The notes: generated by a model from the letters alone, not told the origin. A stretch of DNA of 64,000 nucleotides from Candidatus Thiodiazotropha sp. (ex Monitilora ramsayi) (GCA_025655575.1 JAHXIP010000004.1:1-64000), one strand, 5' to 3'; numbered from the stretch's first letter, positions 35,828-46,075 are shown. Numbers and translations are program-made.

Positions 35828-36784
35828 ATGAATCCTTCCGTTCTCGATCCCCTGCGCGCGCATTTGGCCTCTCGGGTCATTGGCCAGACCAGCTTTATCG
35901 ACAGCATGTTGATCTGTCTGCTGAGTGATGGTCATCTTCTCATAGAGGGCCTGCCCGGATTGGCGAAAACCACCGCGGTCAAAGCCCTGGCGGAAGCTAT
36001 CGAGGGAGACTTTCACCGCATTCAGTTCACCCCAGATCTGTTACCGTCAGATCTCATTGGTACGGATATCTATCGTCACGAAAAGGGAGATTTCGAATTT
36101 CGTCCAGGTCCTCTCTTCCACAACATCCTGCTCGCAGACGAAGTCAATCGAGCACCGGCAAAAGTACAGTCAGCCCTGTTGGAATCTATGGGTGAGCAGC
36201 AGATCACCGTGGGCCAAACCACCTATCCGTTACCTGCATTTTTCATGGTACTGGCAACCCAGAATCCCGTGGAACAGGAAGGTACCTATCACCTCCCTGA
36301 GGCCCAGCTTGACCGCTTTCTCATGCAGGCCAATGTGGACTATCCGAACCGTAGTGAAGAGTTACAGATTTTGGAGCTGGACAGCGCCCAGCAGAAGGAG
36401 AAACCCTCACCGCCGAAGAAGCCGTTGTCACAGAAGCAGCTATTTTCCATTCGCAAGGATGTGGCCGAGCTCTATCTGGATCCCAAGCTCAACAGCTATA
36501 TCGTCGACCTGGTGCAGGCCAGCCGTAACCCCCAAGCCTACGATAAGGACCTGGCCCGCTGGTGCCGCTTTGGCGCTTCCCCCCGAGCCAGTATCGCCCT
36601 GGCAAGATGCGCCCGGGCACGTGCCTGGATGGATGGCGAGGAGTTCGTCGCACCCCACCACATACAGGCCGTGGCGCCCGCCATTCTGAGACATCGCATC
36701 CTGTTGACCTTCGAGGCGGAGGCGGAGGGCATCACGACCGATGACTTTCTCTCACGCCTTCTGGACATGGTCGCGATCCCATAG
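35828..36784 (+). CDS. MoxR-family AAA+ ATPase
   Basis: 318 residues. Walker A EGLPGLAKTTA, Walker B ILLADEVNRAPAKVQSALLE, sensor region LATQNPVEQEGTY, then the lid domain. MoxR ATPases act as chaperones that mature or activate protein complexes together with von Willebrand A (MIDAS) proteins. First gene of a seven-gene operon (moxR, DUF58, DUF4381, two VWA, TPR, BatD) running to 43429. GAAGTGAAGCAG precedes the ATG. Confidence 0.94.
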   Translation: MNPSVLDPLRAHLASRVIGQTSFIDSMLICLLSDGHLLIEGLPGLAKTTAVKALAEAIEGDFHRIQFTPDLLPSDLIGTDIYRHEKGDFEFRPGPLFHNILLADEVNRAPAKVQSALLESMGEQQITVGQTTYPLPAFFMVLATQNPVEQEGTYHLPEAQLDRFLMQANVDYPNRSEELQILELDSAQQKEKPSPPKKPLSQKQLFSIRKDVAELYLDPKLNSYIVDLVQASRNPQAYDKDLARWCRFGASPRASIALARCARARAWMDGEEFVAPHHIQAVAPAILRHRILLTFEAEAEGITTDDFLSRLLDMVAIP

Positions 36785-36801
36785 CGCTCCAGGCAACTGC
36801 C

Positions 36802-37713
36802 ATGAGCCTCTATCCCCACATCGACGACCTGCTGGAACTGCGGCACCAGGCCCATACCCTTGGGCTCGCCTCACACCATCTGGTCAACTCCAGTTTCAGC
36901 GGACTCTATGCCTCAGTGTTCCGCGGTACCGGCCTCGATTTTGAGGAGGTGCGTGAGTACCGGGAGGGTGACGACATCCGCAACATGGAATGGAATGTCA
37001 CCGCACGCACCAATGTTCCCCACCTGAAGATCTTCAGTGAAGAACGCGAACGCAGTGTGGTGCTTTGCGTGGACCGTGGCCCCCATATGAGCTTTGGTAC
37101 CCGGGGCACCTTCAAATCGATACAGGCGGCCAAAGCCGCTGCCCTGCTCGGTTGGGCCGCTTCCCGGCTGCATGACCGGGTGGGTGGCATGCTGTTCGGC
37201 GATACCGAACAGGGTATGCAATATTTCCGTCCAACCAAGGACCGCAGGGCCCTGTGGCGCCTGCTTCACGCCCTGACCCAGGAAGGCGATACCCAACAAC
37301 CCTCAGTTGACTGTCTCTCCGAAGCGCTGCAACGGGCCGACCGCGGCACCGCCACTGGCGCACTGATCTTCGTCATCGCCGACATGAACCGAGAGATATT
37401 AGGATTGGAACAGACCCTGGGACGTCTCTGCCAGCACCATACCCTGGTCCTACTGCCGGTGGACGATCCAGCCGACCAGACGCTACCGGAGATGGGACGG
37501 GTGACCTTTGTCGGACCCGATGGCAAAACCATTGAGATCGACACCAGTAACCGACAGGCCAGAGAACGCTACCACGAGGCATGGCAGGAACGCCGCCAGC
37601 TTCTCATCAGCCTAACCAACCGTCTGGGTATCCCCCTCATGCCGGTAGCCACCAATGAAGAGATTCATCTGGCCCTGACTCATGGACTGGCCCGGCACTT
37701 CGGCAGGCGTTGA
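36802..37713 (+). CDS. DUF58 domain protein of the MoxR/Bat operon
   Basis: 303 residues, soluble. Its DUF58 core is marked by FRGTGLDFEEVREYREGDDIRNMEWN (cited here in two parts: FRGTGLDFEEVREYREGDD and IRNMEWN), followed by a VWA-like fold with VLCVDRGPHMSFGT where MIDAS proteins have DxSxS. DUF58 proteins regularly accompany MoxR. It starts 17 bases after moxR and is followed by the DUF4381 gene with near-overlap. Confidence 0.92.
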   Translation: MSLYPHIDDLLELRHQAHTLGLASHHLVNSSFSGLYASVFRGTGLDFEEVREYREGDDIRNMEWNVTARTNVPHLKIFSEERERSVVLCVDRGPHMSFGTRGTFKSIQAAKAAALLGWAASRLHDRVGGMLFGDTEQGMQYFRPTKDRRALWRLLHALTQEGDTQQPSVDCLSEALQRADRGTATGALIFVIADMNREILGLEQTLGRLCQHHTLVLLPVDDPADQTLPEMGRVTFVGPDGKTIEIDTSNRQARERYHEAWQERRQLLISLTNRLGIPLMPVATNEEIHLALTHGLARHFGRR

Positions 37714-37718
37714 ACAGC

Positions 37719-38198
37719 ATGGATGATCTACGAGACATACGCGGCATCGATCCTGCCTCCTGGTGGCCACCCGCCCCCGGTTGGTGGTTAGTGCTGTTGG
37801 GTCTGCTCCTCATTGTATTATTAGTCTGGTGGCTGATCAGACGACGGCGCCTCTATCCCTTGGGACGCTGGCAACAGGATGCCCGCAATCACCTGCTGGT
37901 GCTGCGGCGACGCTTGAAGCAGGAACCTGCCAAACAGGTTGCCGGGGAACTCTCTGAGCTACTCAGGCGCATTGCCATCGCCCGCTGCGGACGTGAACAG
38001 ACGGCTTCACTGACCGGAGAGATGTGGCTGGACTGGCTACAAAGCAATGATTCGACCGGCTTCCCATGGCGGAATAAAGGACAACTTTTACTGGAACTCC
38101 CCTATGCCCCACCCGGCCATGCCACCGACCAGGCCACGCTCGCTGAATTAATTGATGCCGCCGTCCACTGGGTCAGTGAGGAGGCGTGCCATGTTTGA
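37719..38198 (+). CDS. DUF4381 membrane protein of the MoxR/Bat operon
   Basis: 159 residues. One membrane segment (WWLVLLGLLLIVLLVWWLI) follows the family's typical Trp/Pro-rich start (ASWWPPAPGW); the rest is a cytoplasmic helical domain. A TTG at 37710 would add three residues and overlap the DUF58 stop. The stop overlaps the next gene by eight bases. Role in the complex unknown. Confidence 0.88.
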   Translation: MDDLRDIRGIDPASWWPPAPGWWLVLLGLLLIVLLVWWLIRRRRLYPLGRWQQDARNHLLVLRRRLKQEPAKQVAGELSELLRRIAIARCGREQTASLTGEMWLDWLQSNDSTGFPWRNKGQLLLELPYAPPGHATDQATLAELIDAAVHWVSEEACHV

Positions 38199-39237
38199 GT
38201 TTCACTGGCCCTGGATGGCGTTGCTTTTGATCCTGCCCCTGCTGGCCAGGATTTTCTGGTTACGACCTCCCAGTGAGCACCACACATCGGTCGAGGGGGT
38301 ACAGACAACCCTGTTGCATCCTTCGCTATCCCATCTGGGGGAAGCCTTTGAGACGCGGAGTCCCCGACAGCCTTTCAGTAAGCATCTGCATACCTGGCTG
38401 CTCTATCTTCTATGGTTAGCTCTAGTGCTGGGACTGATGCGGCCACAATGGTTGGAACCACACACCGAGAATCGCACTGCAGGCTACGATCTGATGCTGG
38501 CGGTCGACACTTCCCGCTCCATGACCGCCCTCGACTTTACCCTCGACGATAAGCAAGTGAGTCGTATGCAGGTGGTCAAAGGCGTCGTGAGCAAGTTCGT
38601 CCAGGCGCGCCGTGGCGACAGGGTCGGCCTGGTCATCTTCGGCAGCAGAGCTTACGTGCTCTCGCCTCTCACCTTCGATTTGAATGCAGTGGACAAACTG
38701 CTGAGTGAACTGGTCCCTGCCATTGCGGGACCCGCCACCGCCATGGGTGATGCCATGGGGCTGGGCGTCAAAAAGCTGAGGGAACGCCCCGAGGGCTCCA
38801 GGGTCCTTATCCTGGTCACAGACGGGAAAAACGAAGGTGGCATCATTCCACCACTCAAAGCGGCGCAACTCGCCAGCCGAGAGGGGATAAAGATCTACAC
38901 CATCGGTGTGGGCAGCAACGAAAAGCGAGTCAAGATACTTGATCCCGAGATGCGTAATTACATTTGGGCTGAGGGACTGAGTTTCGATGAGGAGACCCTG
39001 AAGGAGATCGCCAAAATCACCGGCGGTGCTTATTTCAGGGGCACCGATACCGAGGCACTGGAAAAGATCTATCAACGTATTGACGAGCTGGAAAAGACCG
39101 AGGCCGAGTCACGCACTGTTTTCATACCCCGACCGCTCTACCATTGGCCGCTGGCCCTCGCCCTGCTCTGTCTGTTGGCGCTGGGTCTCTATCCCGAAGG
39201 TCGCCAGCGCCAACTGAAAGGAGGTGGTTATGCCTGA
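38191..39237 (+). CDS. BatA-like membrane protein with von Willebrand A domain
   Basis: 348 residues. N-terminal membrane segments (residues about 4-23 and 62-80), a VWA domain with MIDAS motif LAVDTSRSM and the conserved Thr/Asp (ATAMGDAMGLG, VTDGKNEGG), and a C-terminal membrane segment (WPLALALLCLLALGLY). GAGGAGG precedes this ATG, so 38191 is preferred over the longer frame from 38152. Bat proteins are tied to oxidative-stress or aerotolerance phenotypes and to envelope integrity. Confidence 0.92.
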   Translation: MFEFHWPWMALLLILPLLARIFWLRPPSEHHTSVEGVQTTLLHPSLSHLGEAFETRSPRQPFSKHLHTWLLYLLWLALVLGLMRPQWLEPHTENRTAGYDLMLAVDTSRSMTALDFTLDDKQVSRMQVVKGVVSKFVQARRGDRVGLVIFGSRAYVLSPLTFDLNAVDKLLSELVPAIAGPATAMGDAMGLGVKKLRERPEGSRVLILVTDGKNEGGIIPPLKAAQLASREGIKIYTIGVGSNEKRVKILDPEMRNYIWAEGLSFDEETLKEIAKITGGAYFRGTDTEALEKIYQRIDELEKTEAESRTVFIPRPLYHWPLALALLCLLALGLYPEGRQRQLKGGGYA

Positions 39238-40255
39238 GACGGGCTTCCATTTTGCCCGGCCAGAATGGCTTTTCGCACTGCTGGGACTGGTCCTTGTACT
39301 GGCCTGGTTGATCTTCAGTGTGGTGCGGCCACGCAAAGGTTCTATCCATCGCTATGCAGATGAGCACCTGCTGCCCCATCTGACCGGCGTACGGGAACTG
39401 GATGTCAACGAACGCTGGAACCGCTACTCCCGCTGGGCGTTACTGTGGATTCTTCTGGTTCTGGCTATTGCTGGACCGCGATGGGACTTTACCGACGTGG
39501 AGGCCTTCTCGCCAGCCAATGACTTGGTCATCCTGATGGATATCTCCCGTTCCATGAATGTGGCCGATGTGGCACCTTCCCGCCTGGCGCGTGCACGACA
39601 GGAGGTGCAGGACCTGGTTCAACTCAATCGGGAACTTCGCATCGGCATGATCGCCTTCGCCTCCGTGCCCCTTGTGATATCGCCAATCACCGAGGACAGC
39701 CAAAGCCTGCTCAATGCCCTGCCGGCAGTCAATTCGGATCTGGCCAATCTCCAGGGTAGCCGGCTACAGGCGGCGCTGGAAAGAGCGGGGCAACTGCTGG
39801 GGAGCGGCGAAACTGACAGCGGGAGAAGCATCCTCTTGATCAGCGATGGCGATTTTGATGAGCCTGGGCTCACCGGCGCTATCAGTAAACTGGTGAATCA
39901 GGGAATCAAGCTGCATACCCTGGGTATCGGCACGTCTGGCGGCGGACCGGTCCCCGCACAACCGGGTCAAAGTGACCTGTTGCGCGAACCTAACGGCAGG
40001 ATCGTCGAATCGAGACTCAACGAAACAATCTTGCAACAGTTGGCAAATGCCGGTGCCGGCAGGTACTTAAAGGCCGATTTCCGCGATCATGACAGCCGCG
40101 CCATCCTTAAGCTGGCAGCCGGAGAGATAGGTAAACCCACGCCCACTCAAGAGAAGACACGAGTCTGGAATGATCATTTTTACTGGCTGCTGCTACCGCT
40201 GCTGATTTTACTACTGCCCCGCTTCAGGCAGTTCAGCAGGGAGTCGCAAGGATGA
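39230..40255 (+). CDS. BatB-like membrane protein with von Willebrand A domain
   Basis: 341 residues, paralogue of the preceding protein with the same layout: two N-terminal membrane segments, VWA domain with MIDAS LMDISRSM and LISDGDFDEPG, and a last membrane segment (FYWLLLPLLILLL). Start at 39230 follows AAAGGAGG with five-base spacing and overlaps the previous stop. It probably heteromerises with the BatA-like protein. Confidence 0.92.
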   Translation: MPETGFHFARPEWLFALLGLVLVLAWLIFSVVRPRKGSIHRYADEHLLPHLTGVRELDVNERWNRYSRWALLWILLVLAIAGPRWDFTDVEAFSPANDLVILMDISRSMNVADVAPSRLARARQEVQDLVQLNRELRIGMIAFASVPLVISPITEDSQSLLNALPAVNSDLANLQGSRLQAALERAGQLLGSGETDSGRSILLISDGDFDEPGLTGAISKLVNQGIKLHTLGIGTSGGGPVPAQPGQSDLLREPNGRIVESRLNETILQQLANAGAGRYLKADFRDHDSRAILKLAAGEIGKPTPTQEKTRVWNDHFYWLLLPLLILLLPRFRQFSRESQG

Positions 40256-41628
40256 GACCCCTCCTCACATCGATCATTTTATTGCTGTCTCTGATCACAA
40301 CACCTGTACAAGCGAGCTGGTTTCTGAACCAGGAACAACAGGCCGCCGAGGCCTATGGTCAGGGACTCTATGAAGATGCCGCCAAGGATTTCAAAGACCC
40401 CTATCGCAGAGGGGTTGCCCGCTATCGCACTGGTGACTACGAGGCGGCAATCGAAGATTTCAACCAGGTGGAGCGAGAGGAGGTCAAGTTGGATGCCCTC
40501 TATAACCTGGGCAACAGCCGCTACAAACTGGATGACTTCGCGGGTGCTATCGAGACATTCGAGTCAGTTTTGAGTAGTGACCCTGGGCATGCGGACGCCC
40601 GGCATAATCTTGCCCTGGCCAGGGAAAAGCTTGCTCAGCAACAAGCCGCTGACGAGCAGGAACAGAAAGAGGAAGAGGAGCAAACGCAGGAGGAAAAAGA
40701 AAAAGAGAAGGAGGAGAAAGGGGAGGAGGAAAAACAGGAAGAATCAGACTCTGGTGACCAGCAGCAGGAAGAAGAGCAGCAATCGGGAGATTCCGACTCA
40801 GAGCAACAACAGAGTTCTGGGGATCAAGAGCAACAGGAGGAGTCTGAATCAGGACAGCAACAAGAGGATCAGGAGAGCGCGTCCGGCGACCAACAGCAGG
40901 ATCAAGCAACCGAATCCGGTGAGCAGAAGCAGGAGCAGCAAGGTTCTGGTGACAGCACCTCAGAAGACTCACAACAGGGTGCGGAGCAGCAGGAGAACGA
41001 GGGAGAAGGCACTGACGAGGCGATACAACCGGATGACGCAAGCGGTAAGCCGGAGAGTGAAGAGAACCAGACGGATGGTGAGGAGAAACAAGAGAAGGAA
41101 ATCACCAAAGGAAAAGATGAAACGTCCCCTCAGGATGATGCTCAACACGGCGATGAAGCGCAGCAGGACTTGGCCGGAGATGAGCAAACACCTGAAGCAC
41201 TTGAGCCCGGTTCCTCTGAAGAGAAGGAGAATCCTGAATCGGCTGAGGGAGAACAGCCTGACGAAAAGTCTGCTAACCTCGAAAGACCCGAAGAGCAAAA
41301 GAACGATGCCCAGAGCCCAATGCCGGGAGAAGAAAAACTGGGCCGGGAAAATAGTGAAAACCAGATACCTCCTGCAGAGGAGGCCCACTCCGAAGCGGTG
41401 GAGCAGGTTGACCAGAGTGGCGAATCTCAGTCACCCGACAGTGATTCATTAACGAGTGGTGGCAGCGAGGAAAGGCAACCTATTCGTGGAGGTCACGCCT
41501 TGATGGAACAGTGGCTGGAACAGATCGAAGGCGACCCCGGCCAGCTGATGCATCAGCAATTCAGGCTGGAGGAGTACAAATATCTGCGCAGTCAGGGCGG
41601 TAGAGATAGAGAAACGAGACCCTGGTAG
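40252..41628 (+). CDS. BatC-like TPR protein with very long Glu/Gln/Ser low-complexity tail
   Basis: 458 residues. A signal or anchor sequence (LLTSIILLLSLITTPVQAS) leads to two to three TPR units (residues about 25-120, ALYNLGNSRYKLDDFAGA). Residues about 130-405 are a low-complexity, acidic region of E, Q, S, D and K, for example QQQEEEQQSGDSDSEQQQSS. The last 50 residues (HALMEQWLEQIEGDPGQL) are folded-looking and match the end of other BatC-type proteins. The tail is unusually long for this family. ATG overlaps the batB-like stop by four bases. Confidence 0.88.
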   Translation: MRPLLTSIILLLSLITTPVQASWFLNQEQQAAEAYGQGLYEDAAKDFKDPYRRGVARYRTGDYEAAIEDFNQVEREEVKLDALYNLGNSRYKLDDFAGAIETFESVLSSDPGHADARHNLALAREKLAQQQAADEQEQKEEEEQTQEEKEKEKEEKGEEEKQEESDSGDQQQEEEQQSGDSDSEQQQSSGDQEQQEESESGQQQEDQESASGDQQQDQATESGEQKQEQQGSGDSTSEDSQQGAEQQENEGEGTDEAIQPDDASGKPESEENQTDGEEKQEKEITKGKDETSPQDDAQHGDEAQQDLAGDEQTPEALEPGSSEEKENPESAEGEQPDEKSANLERPEEQKNDAQSPMPGEEKLGRENSENQIPPAEEAHSEAVEQVDQSGESQSPDSDSLTSGGSEERQPIRGGHALMEQWLEQIEGDPGQLMHQQFRLEEYKYLRSQGGRDRETRPW

Positions 41629-41716
41629 TCAATCCCTATCAGTAATAAAAAAAAGAGAAACAGGCGATGTAGCAATACAGCCTGAATAAAAAAACAGCGT
41701 TTTTTATGGAGGCAGG

Positions 41717-43429
41717 ATGGAGAGTGGCAAGAGATTCACGATACTCAGTCTTGCTGGGTTGTGCCTGCTGGTATTTTTACAGCCTGCAGCGACAAATCCC
41801 TATGCTGGCCGAGATCTCTGGCAGACTCTTCCTCCCGGCCAATGGACCTATGCACCTCCCACTCAGAGACAACCGATACAACAGACCCAAACACAACAGC
41901 AACCCAAGACCCAACCTGTTTACGGAAGCTGGCCGGGTCAGCAAAGACCCAATTACGCTCAACAGACCTACTACCCAGCACAGCACGAAAAGCCATACAT
42001 AGAGTGTGAGGTCACACAGAAAAATCCCTATGTTCAGCAGGGAGTGATTCTGAAACTGAGTGTTGTCAGTCGTCATAACCTGATAACTGCAAAACCCCGG
42101 GTACCCGAAAGCGACCACTACATACTGCAGCACCTGGAGGGACCCACCACCTATTCTCGGACACACAAAGGAAAGCGTGAGATTGTCAGTGATTACTTCT
42201 ATGAATTGACACCACTGAGAGCGGGGGCCCTGGCGATATCCGGTTTTCGCGTCACCGGTGAAGCGGAACAGGTATCGGGATACAACCGCAGTAAAATTCC
42301 CTTCGACGTCACCAGCAAGGAATCAGTGGAACTACAAATTCGGGAATCCAATCCAAACAGCATGCCCTGGCTACCGTTGGAACAATTGACGCTACAGGTC
42401 GACCTGCCAACTTCCTATAAAGCCGCGGCGGGCAAGCCCCTACCGGTAAAGGTCGAGCTGACAGCCCTGGGCCAGGGTGGAAATCAGCTACCCAGTCTTG
42501 AGCAACAGCTGAAGAGTAAAGCGTTCCGCGTCTACCGTGATCACAGTGAAGTATCCACCTCCCTCAACAAAAGCAATAAAAAAATCAAGGGACGCCGGGT
42601 GGAAAGCTTTATTCTTGTCCCCCAATATGGCGGGGATCTTAAACTGCCTGAGCTGAGCATCAACTGGTGGAACACCCGCAGCAACATGCCCCAACGCACC
42701 TCTTTTCCACTGCAGCCCATTGCCGTCAGCGGCAACCGACAAACTTCGGATTATTTTGCTGACGACGAAGAGAGTTCCCTCTTCCCTGCTGGAACCTCTT
42801 CAGCCTTCTGGGTCCCACTATCCATCGTATTCGGCGTAATCTTCGGTTACTGGATGGCCATATGGATCTCCCACCGCAGGAAAGGTGATACGCAAACCTC
42901 ACCCCTGCAGCCATTGGTGACCTTTTTACAGCGCCCGATGCGCCAGATGGCGCCCGCCTTCTCCCCGCTAAAAGAGAAACTGCGTACTGCCGGACACGCC
43001 TTCAATCCCATCGCTCGTTGGCACCGTTGGCGCAGACATCTGGTCGGCATGCTGCCACTATCGGTCAGGTTTTGGTTTTGCGTGCGTTTCGTCGATGAAG
43101 AGAGCGACCCTGAGATCTGGGGATACACTTTGAGATTCCTCGCCAATAAGCACATGGGTCTGCCAATCAATGCCCCATTTAGCGTGATCGGTAAACATAT
43201 CCTGGCATTCCACCCCAAGGCTGAACCAAAGAAAATCCACGAACTGATTCACCAGTTGGAAGAATCCGTCTACGGCCACCACAGCCTTGACTTCGAAAGT
43301 TGGAAAGCCGCCTTTAAGCACGAAATACGGCCCAGCATGAGATTGATTCCCCGTAGTTGGAGCAATAGGAAAAGGGCACCAGATAGCGGCCTGCCAACCC
43401 TGAATCCTGACCGGTTATTGAGCAGATAA
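41717..43429 (+). CDS. BatD-like oxygen-tolerance family protein
   Basis: 570 residues. Signal peptide (residues 1-26), a Gln/Pro/Thr-rich linker with repeated QTQTQQQPKTQP-like units (45-90), then BatD immunoglobulin-like domains (about 95-340, YIECEVTQKNPYVQQGVILKL read in parts), a membrane segment near residue 360-380 (FWVPLSIVFGVIFGYWMAI), and a cytoplasmic tail of about 190 residues. Last gene of the operon. GGAGGCAGG precedes the ATG. A spacer of 88 bases separates it from the TPR gene. Confidence 0.88.
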   Translation: MESGKRFTILSLAGLCLLVFLQPAATNPYAGRDLWQTLPPGQWTYAPPTQRQPIQQTQTQQQPKTQPVYGSWPGQQRPNYAQQTYYPAQHEKPYIECEVTQKNPYVQQGVILKLSVVSRHNLITAKPRVPESDHYILQHLEGPTTYSRTHKGKREIVSDYFYELTPLRAGALAISGFRVTGEAEQVSGYNRSKIPFDVTSKESVELQIRESNPNSMPWLPLEQLTLQVDLPTSYKAAAGKPLPVKVELTALGQGGNQLPSLEQQLKSKAFRVYRDHSEVSTSLNKSNKKIKGRRVESFILVPQYGGDLKLPELSINWWNTRSNMPQRTSFPLQPIAVSGNRQTSDYFADDEESSLFPAGTSSAFWVPLSIVFGVIFGYWMAIWISHRRKGDTQTSPLQPLVTFLQRPMRQMAPAFSPLKEKLRTAGHAFNPIARWHRWRRHLVGMLPLSVRFWFCVRFVDEESDPEIWGYTLRFLANKHMGLPINAPFSVIGKHILAFHPKAEPKKIHELIHQLEESVYGHHSLDFESWKAAFKHEIRPSMRLIPRSWSNRKRAPDSGLPTLNPDRLLSR

Positions 43430-43477
43430 ACCACCAGCAGATATTACAATCGCTTTGCTTATTCACTCGACAGCTTA

Positions 43478-43795
43478 GGGCCTGTTAACACTAATTTGAT
43501 TGCCACTGTTGCACCTGAAAAAGTGCCAATCAAGGCACACCCCAAGGGTACTTCCTTCGGGGCGCGAGGAGCTTAGTTTGGTTGTTCCAAATGAGCGACG
43601 AGTAACACCGAGTGGCGCTTTTTCAGGCGCACCCCAAGGGCACTTCCTTCGGGGCGCAACCCGCAGGGCCAAGGCCATTTTTCGCCCAGCGGCGTTATCA
43701 GTCGCTTATGTAGACCGGCTACACGGCACGCCTTCTGCCTTGCTGGACAAAAAAATGGTCTTGGCAGTGACGATCAAATTAGTGTTAACAGGCCC
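43478..43795. mobile_element. 318-bp MITE-like element with TA target duplication
   Basis: Terminal inverted repeats of about 31 bp begin GGGCCTGTTAACACTAATTT at both ends with two mismatches over the repeat. TA dinucleotides flank both sides (43476-43477, 43796-43797), as after insertion of IS630/Tc1-type elements. The interior contains two direct copies of a string around CACCCCAAGGG and CTTCCTTCGGGGCGC (near 43537 and 43630), each itself able to fold. No transposase is encoded; the open frames inside (both strands) are not plausible proteins. Confidence 0.75.
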
Positions 43796-43853
43796 TAGTA
43801 TCTTACATCTGTAGGGCACTTGCCGAGAAAAAGGCCTGTATACTTCGTCCGTT

Positions 43854-45986
43854 ATGTCCCAACCCGTAAACATATTCTCCCACCGACCCTACTGGGCCGC
43901 CCGCTTCGGTATCGCACCCGTGCTGCCCATGAACCGGGCCGAGATGGACGAGCTCGGCTGGGACAGCTGTGACATCATCATCGTCACCGGCGATGCCTAT
44001 GTGGATCACCCCAGCTTCGGTATGGCGCTGATAGGCCGTCTGTTGGAGGCACAGGGTTTCCGCGTGGGCATCATTGCGCAGCCAGACTGGAGCAATGCGG
44101 AGGCCTTCCGCCAGCTCGGCAAGCCGAACCTATTCTTTGGCATCACCGCTGGCAACATGGATTCCATGGTCAACCGCTACACCGCCGACCGGCGCATCCG
44201 CAGCGATGACGCCTACACCCCGGATGGCGAGGGAGGCAAGCGACCCGACCGTTCGGTGATCGTCTACGCCCAGCGGGCACGCGAGGCCTTCAAGGGAGTG
44301 CCGGTGATCATTGGTGGCATCGAGGCGAGCCTGCGGCGTATCGCCCACTACGATTACTGGTCGGACAAAGTGAGACGCTCGGTACTACCTGACTCCAAGG
44401 CCGATCTGTTGATCTACGGTAATGCAGAACGGGCTGTGGTCACTGTGGCTCATCGCTTGGCCGCCGGAGAAAAGATCACTGATATTCAGGACGTCAGGGG
44501 CACTGCCTACATGCGCCAGGGAATGCCCGATGGCTGGAGCGAAATCGACTCCACTCACCTCGACAAGCCGGGTCCCAAGGCCCATCACCCCGATCCCTAT
44601 CAGGCGGAACCTGACTGCAACAAGGCAGTCAGCTTCACCCCACACCAGAGGCCGCGCCACCTGGAGCGAACACAAACGGTAGTACGCCTCCCCTCATACG
44701 ACCAGGTGGTGGAAGACGAAGTCATTTACGCACATGCTTCCCGGGTCTTCCATTTGGAAACCAATCCCGGTAACGCCCGTGCCCTGGTTCAGCAGCACGG
44801 CAAGCGGGATGTCTGGCTCAACCCGCCACCCATGCCTCTCACCACCGAAGAGCTTGACCAAGTCTACGAACTGCCATACACCAGGAAGCCACACCCTGCT
44901 TACGGCGAGGCACGAAACCCGGCCTGGGAGATGATCCGCTTCTCGGTGAATATCATGCGCGGTTGCTTTGGCGGTTGCACCTTCTGCTCTATCACCGAAC
45001 ACGAAGGGCGTATTATTCAGAGTCGTTCGGAGGACTCCATCGTACGTGAGGTGGAAACAATCCGCGATCAGGTACCCGGTTTTACCGGTAATATCTCGGA
45101 TCTGGGCGGCCCAACCGCCAATATGTATCGACTGGCCTGTAAAGATAAGAAAATAGAGTCTGCCTGCCGTCGCCTCTCCTGTGTCTATCCTGACATCTGC
45201 AGCAATCTCGGCACAGACCACCAGCCGTTGATCAGGCTCTATCGTCGCGCTCGAGCATTGTCCGGTATCAAACGGGTCTTTATCGCCTCCGGTCTGCGTT
45301 ATGACCTGGCAATTCGTTCCCCCGAATACATTCGTGAACTGGTGACACATCATGTAGGCGGCTATCTGAAGATTGCGCCGGAGCATACCGAAACGGGTCC
45401 CCTGAGCAAAATGATGAAGCCCGGCATAGAAAGCTACGAGCGATTCAAAAAGCTGTTCGAGAAGTACTCCAAAGAGGCAGGCAAGGAGCAGTATCTGATC
45501 CCCTACTTCATCGCCGCTCACCCCGGTACCAGTGACCAGGATATGCTCAACCTGGCACTGTGGCTCAAGCAAAACAGCTTTCGACCAGACCAGGTACAGG
45601 CCTTCTTGCCGACACCACTGGCTATCGCCTCAGCGATGTACCACACAGCAAGGAATCCACTACGGAAGGTATCACGCAGTAGTCGCCAGATTCATGTGGT
45701 AAGAGGTCTGAAACAGCGTCGCCTGCACAAAGCATTTCTGCGCTATCACGACTCAAAAAATTGGCCGCTTTTGCGAGAAGCCTTGACCAGTATGGGTCGT
45801 GCAGACCTTATCGGTAACGGTAAAAAACATTTGGTGCCTAAGTGGCAACCAGGGCATTCGAAGAGTGATACGAATAATAAAAAGGCACACCGGACCAGCC
45901 CATCCAGAATGGCTGTACCAAGTACAAAAATGCCGAACAACAAGCGCATGAGAAAAGCGACTTCCTCACGGAAAACAAGAAAATAA
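43854..45986 (+). CDS. YgiQ-family radical SAM protein
   Basis: 710 residues, matching UPF0313/YgiQ. An N-terminal domain (residues 1-300, [21 protein letters not shown] region read in parts) precedes a radical SAM core with C371-x3-C375-x2-C378 in [12 protein letters not shown] binding the [4Fe-4S] cluster. Conserved [12 protein letters not shown] and [14 protein letters not shown] follow. The C-terminal 60 residues are a disordered Lys/Arg/Ser tail. The reaction is unknown. The gene lies just after the MITE-like element, whose end is 58 bases upstream of the start. Confidence 0.94.
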   Translation: MSQPVNIFSHRPYWAARFGIAPVLPMNRAEMDELGWDSCDIIIVTGDAYVDHPSFGMALIGRLLEAQGFRVGIIAQPDWSNAEAFRQLGKPNLFFGITAGNMDSMVNRYTADRRIRSDDAYTPDGEGGKRPDRSVIVYAQRAREAFKGVPVIIGGIEASLRRIAHYDYWSDKVRRSVLPDSKADLLIYGNAERAVVTVAHRLAAGEKITDIQDVRGTAYMRQGMPDGWSEIDSTHLDKPGPKAHHPDPYQAEPDCNKAVSFTPHQRPRHLERTQTVVRLPSYDQVVEDEVIYAHASRVFHLETNPGNARALVQQHGKRDVWLNPPPMPLTTEELDQVYELPYTRKPHPAYGEARNPAWEMIRFSVNIMRGCFGGCTFCSITEHEGRIIQSRSEDSIVREVETIRDQVPGFTGNISDLGGPTANMYRLACKDKKIESACRRLSCVYPDICSNLGTDHQPLIRLYRRARALSGIKRVFIASGLRYDLAIRSPEYIRELVTHHVGGYLKIAPEHTETGPLSKMMKPGIESYERFKKLFEKYSKEAGKEQYLIPYFIAAHPGTSDQDMLNLALWLKQNSFRPDQVQAFLPTPLAIASAMYHTARNPLRKVSRSSRQIHVVRGLKQRRLHKAFLRYHDSKNWPLLREALTSMGRADLIGNGKKHLVPKWQPGHSKSDTNNKKAHRTSPSRMAVPSTKMPNNKRMRKATSSRKTRK

Positions 45987-46046
45987 TCCTCTTTACTATC
46001 AGCTAGATAGACCACACATGCAGCAGCCGGCAAAAACCTGCTGTCA

Positions 46047-46075
46047 GTTGAAAAAAGGCCATTCCGGGACCATAT
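46047..46075 (+). promoter_or_regulatory. Candidate heat-shock (sigma-32) promoter of hsp20
   Basis: GTTGAAA (46047-46053) and GACCATAT (46068-46075) resemble the sigma-32 elements CTTGAAA and CCCCATNT with 14 bases between them. They lie about 40 bases upstream of the small heat-shock gene. A sigma-70 reading (TTGAAA and an AT-rich -10) is also possible. Confidence 0.45.

Noticed and set aside
40577..41452. 291-residue Arg/Lys/Asn-rich frame inside the BatC-like gene
   Set aside because: Out-of-frame reading of the repetitive Glu/Gln-rich coding sequence; opens only because of the CAG/GAG bias.
43500..43814. 104-residue frame across the MITE-like element
   Set aside because: Mostly covers repeat sequence and a terminal repeat; no coding character or domain.
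44694..45572. 292-residue open frame on the minus strand opposite ygiQ
   Set aside because: Antisense to the radical SAM core of YgiQ, which has all expected motifs.
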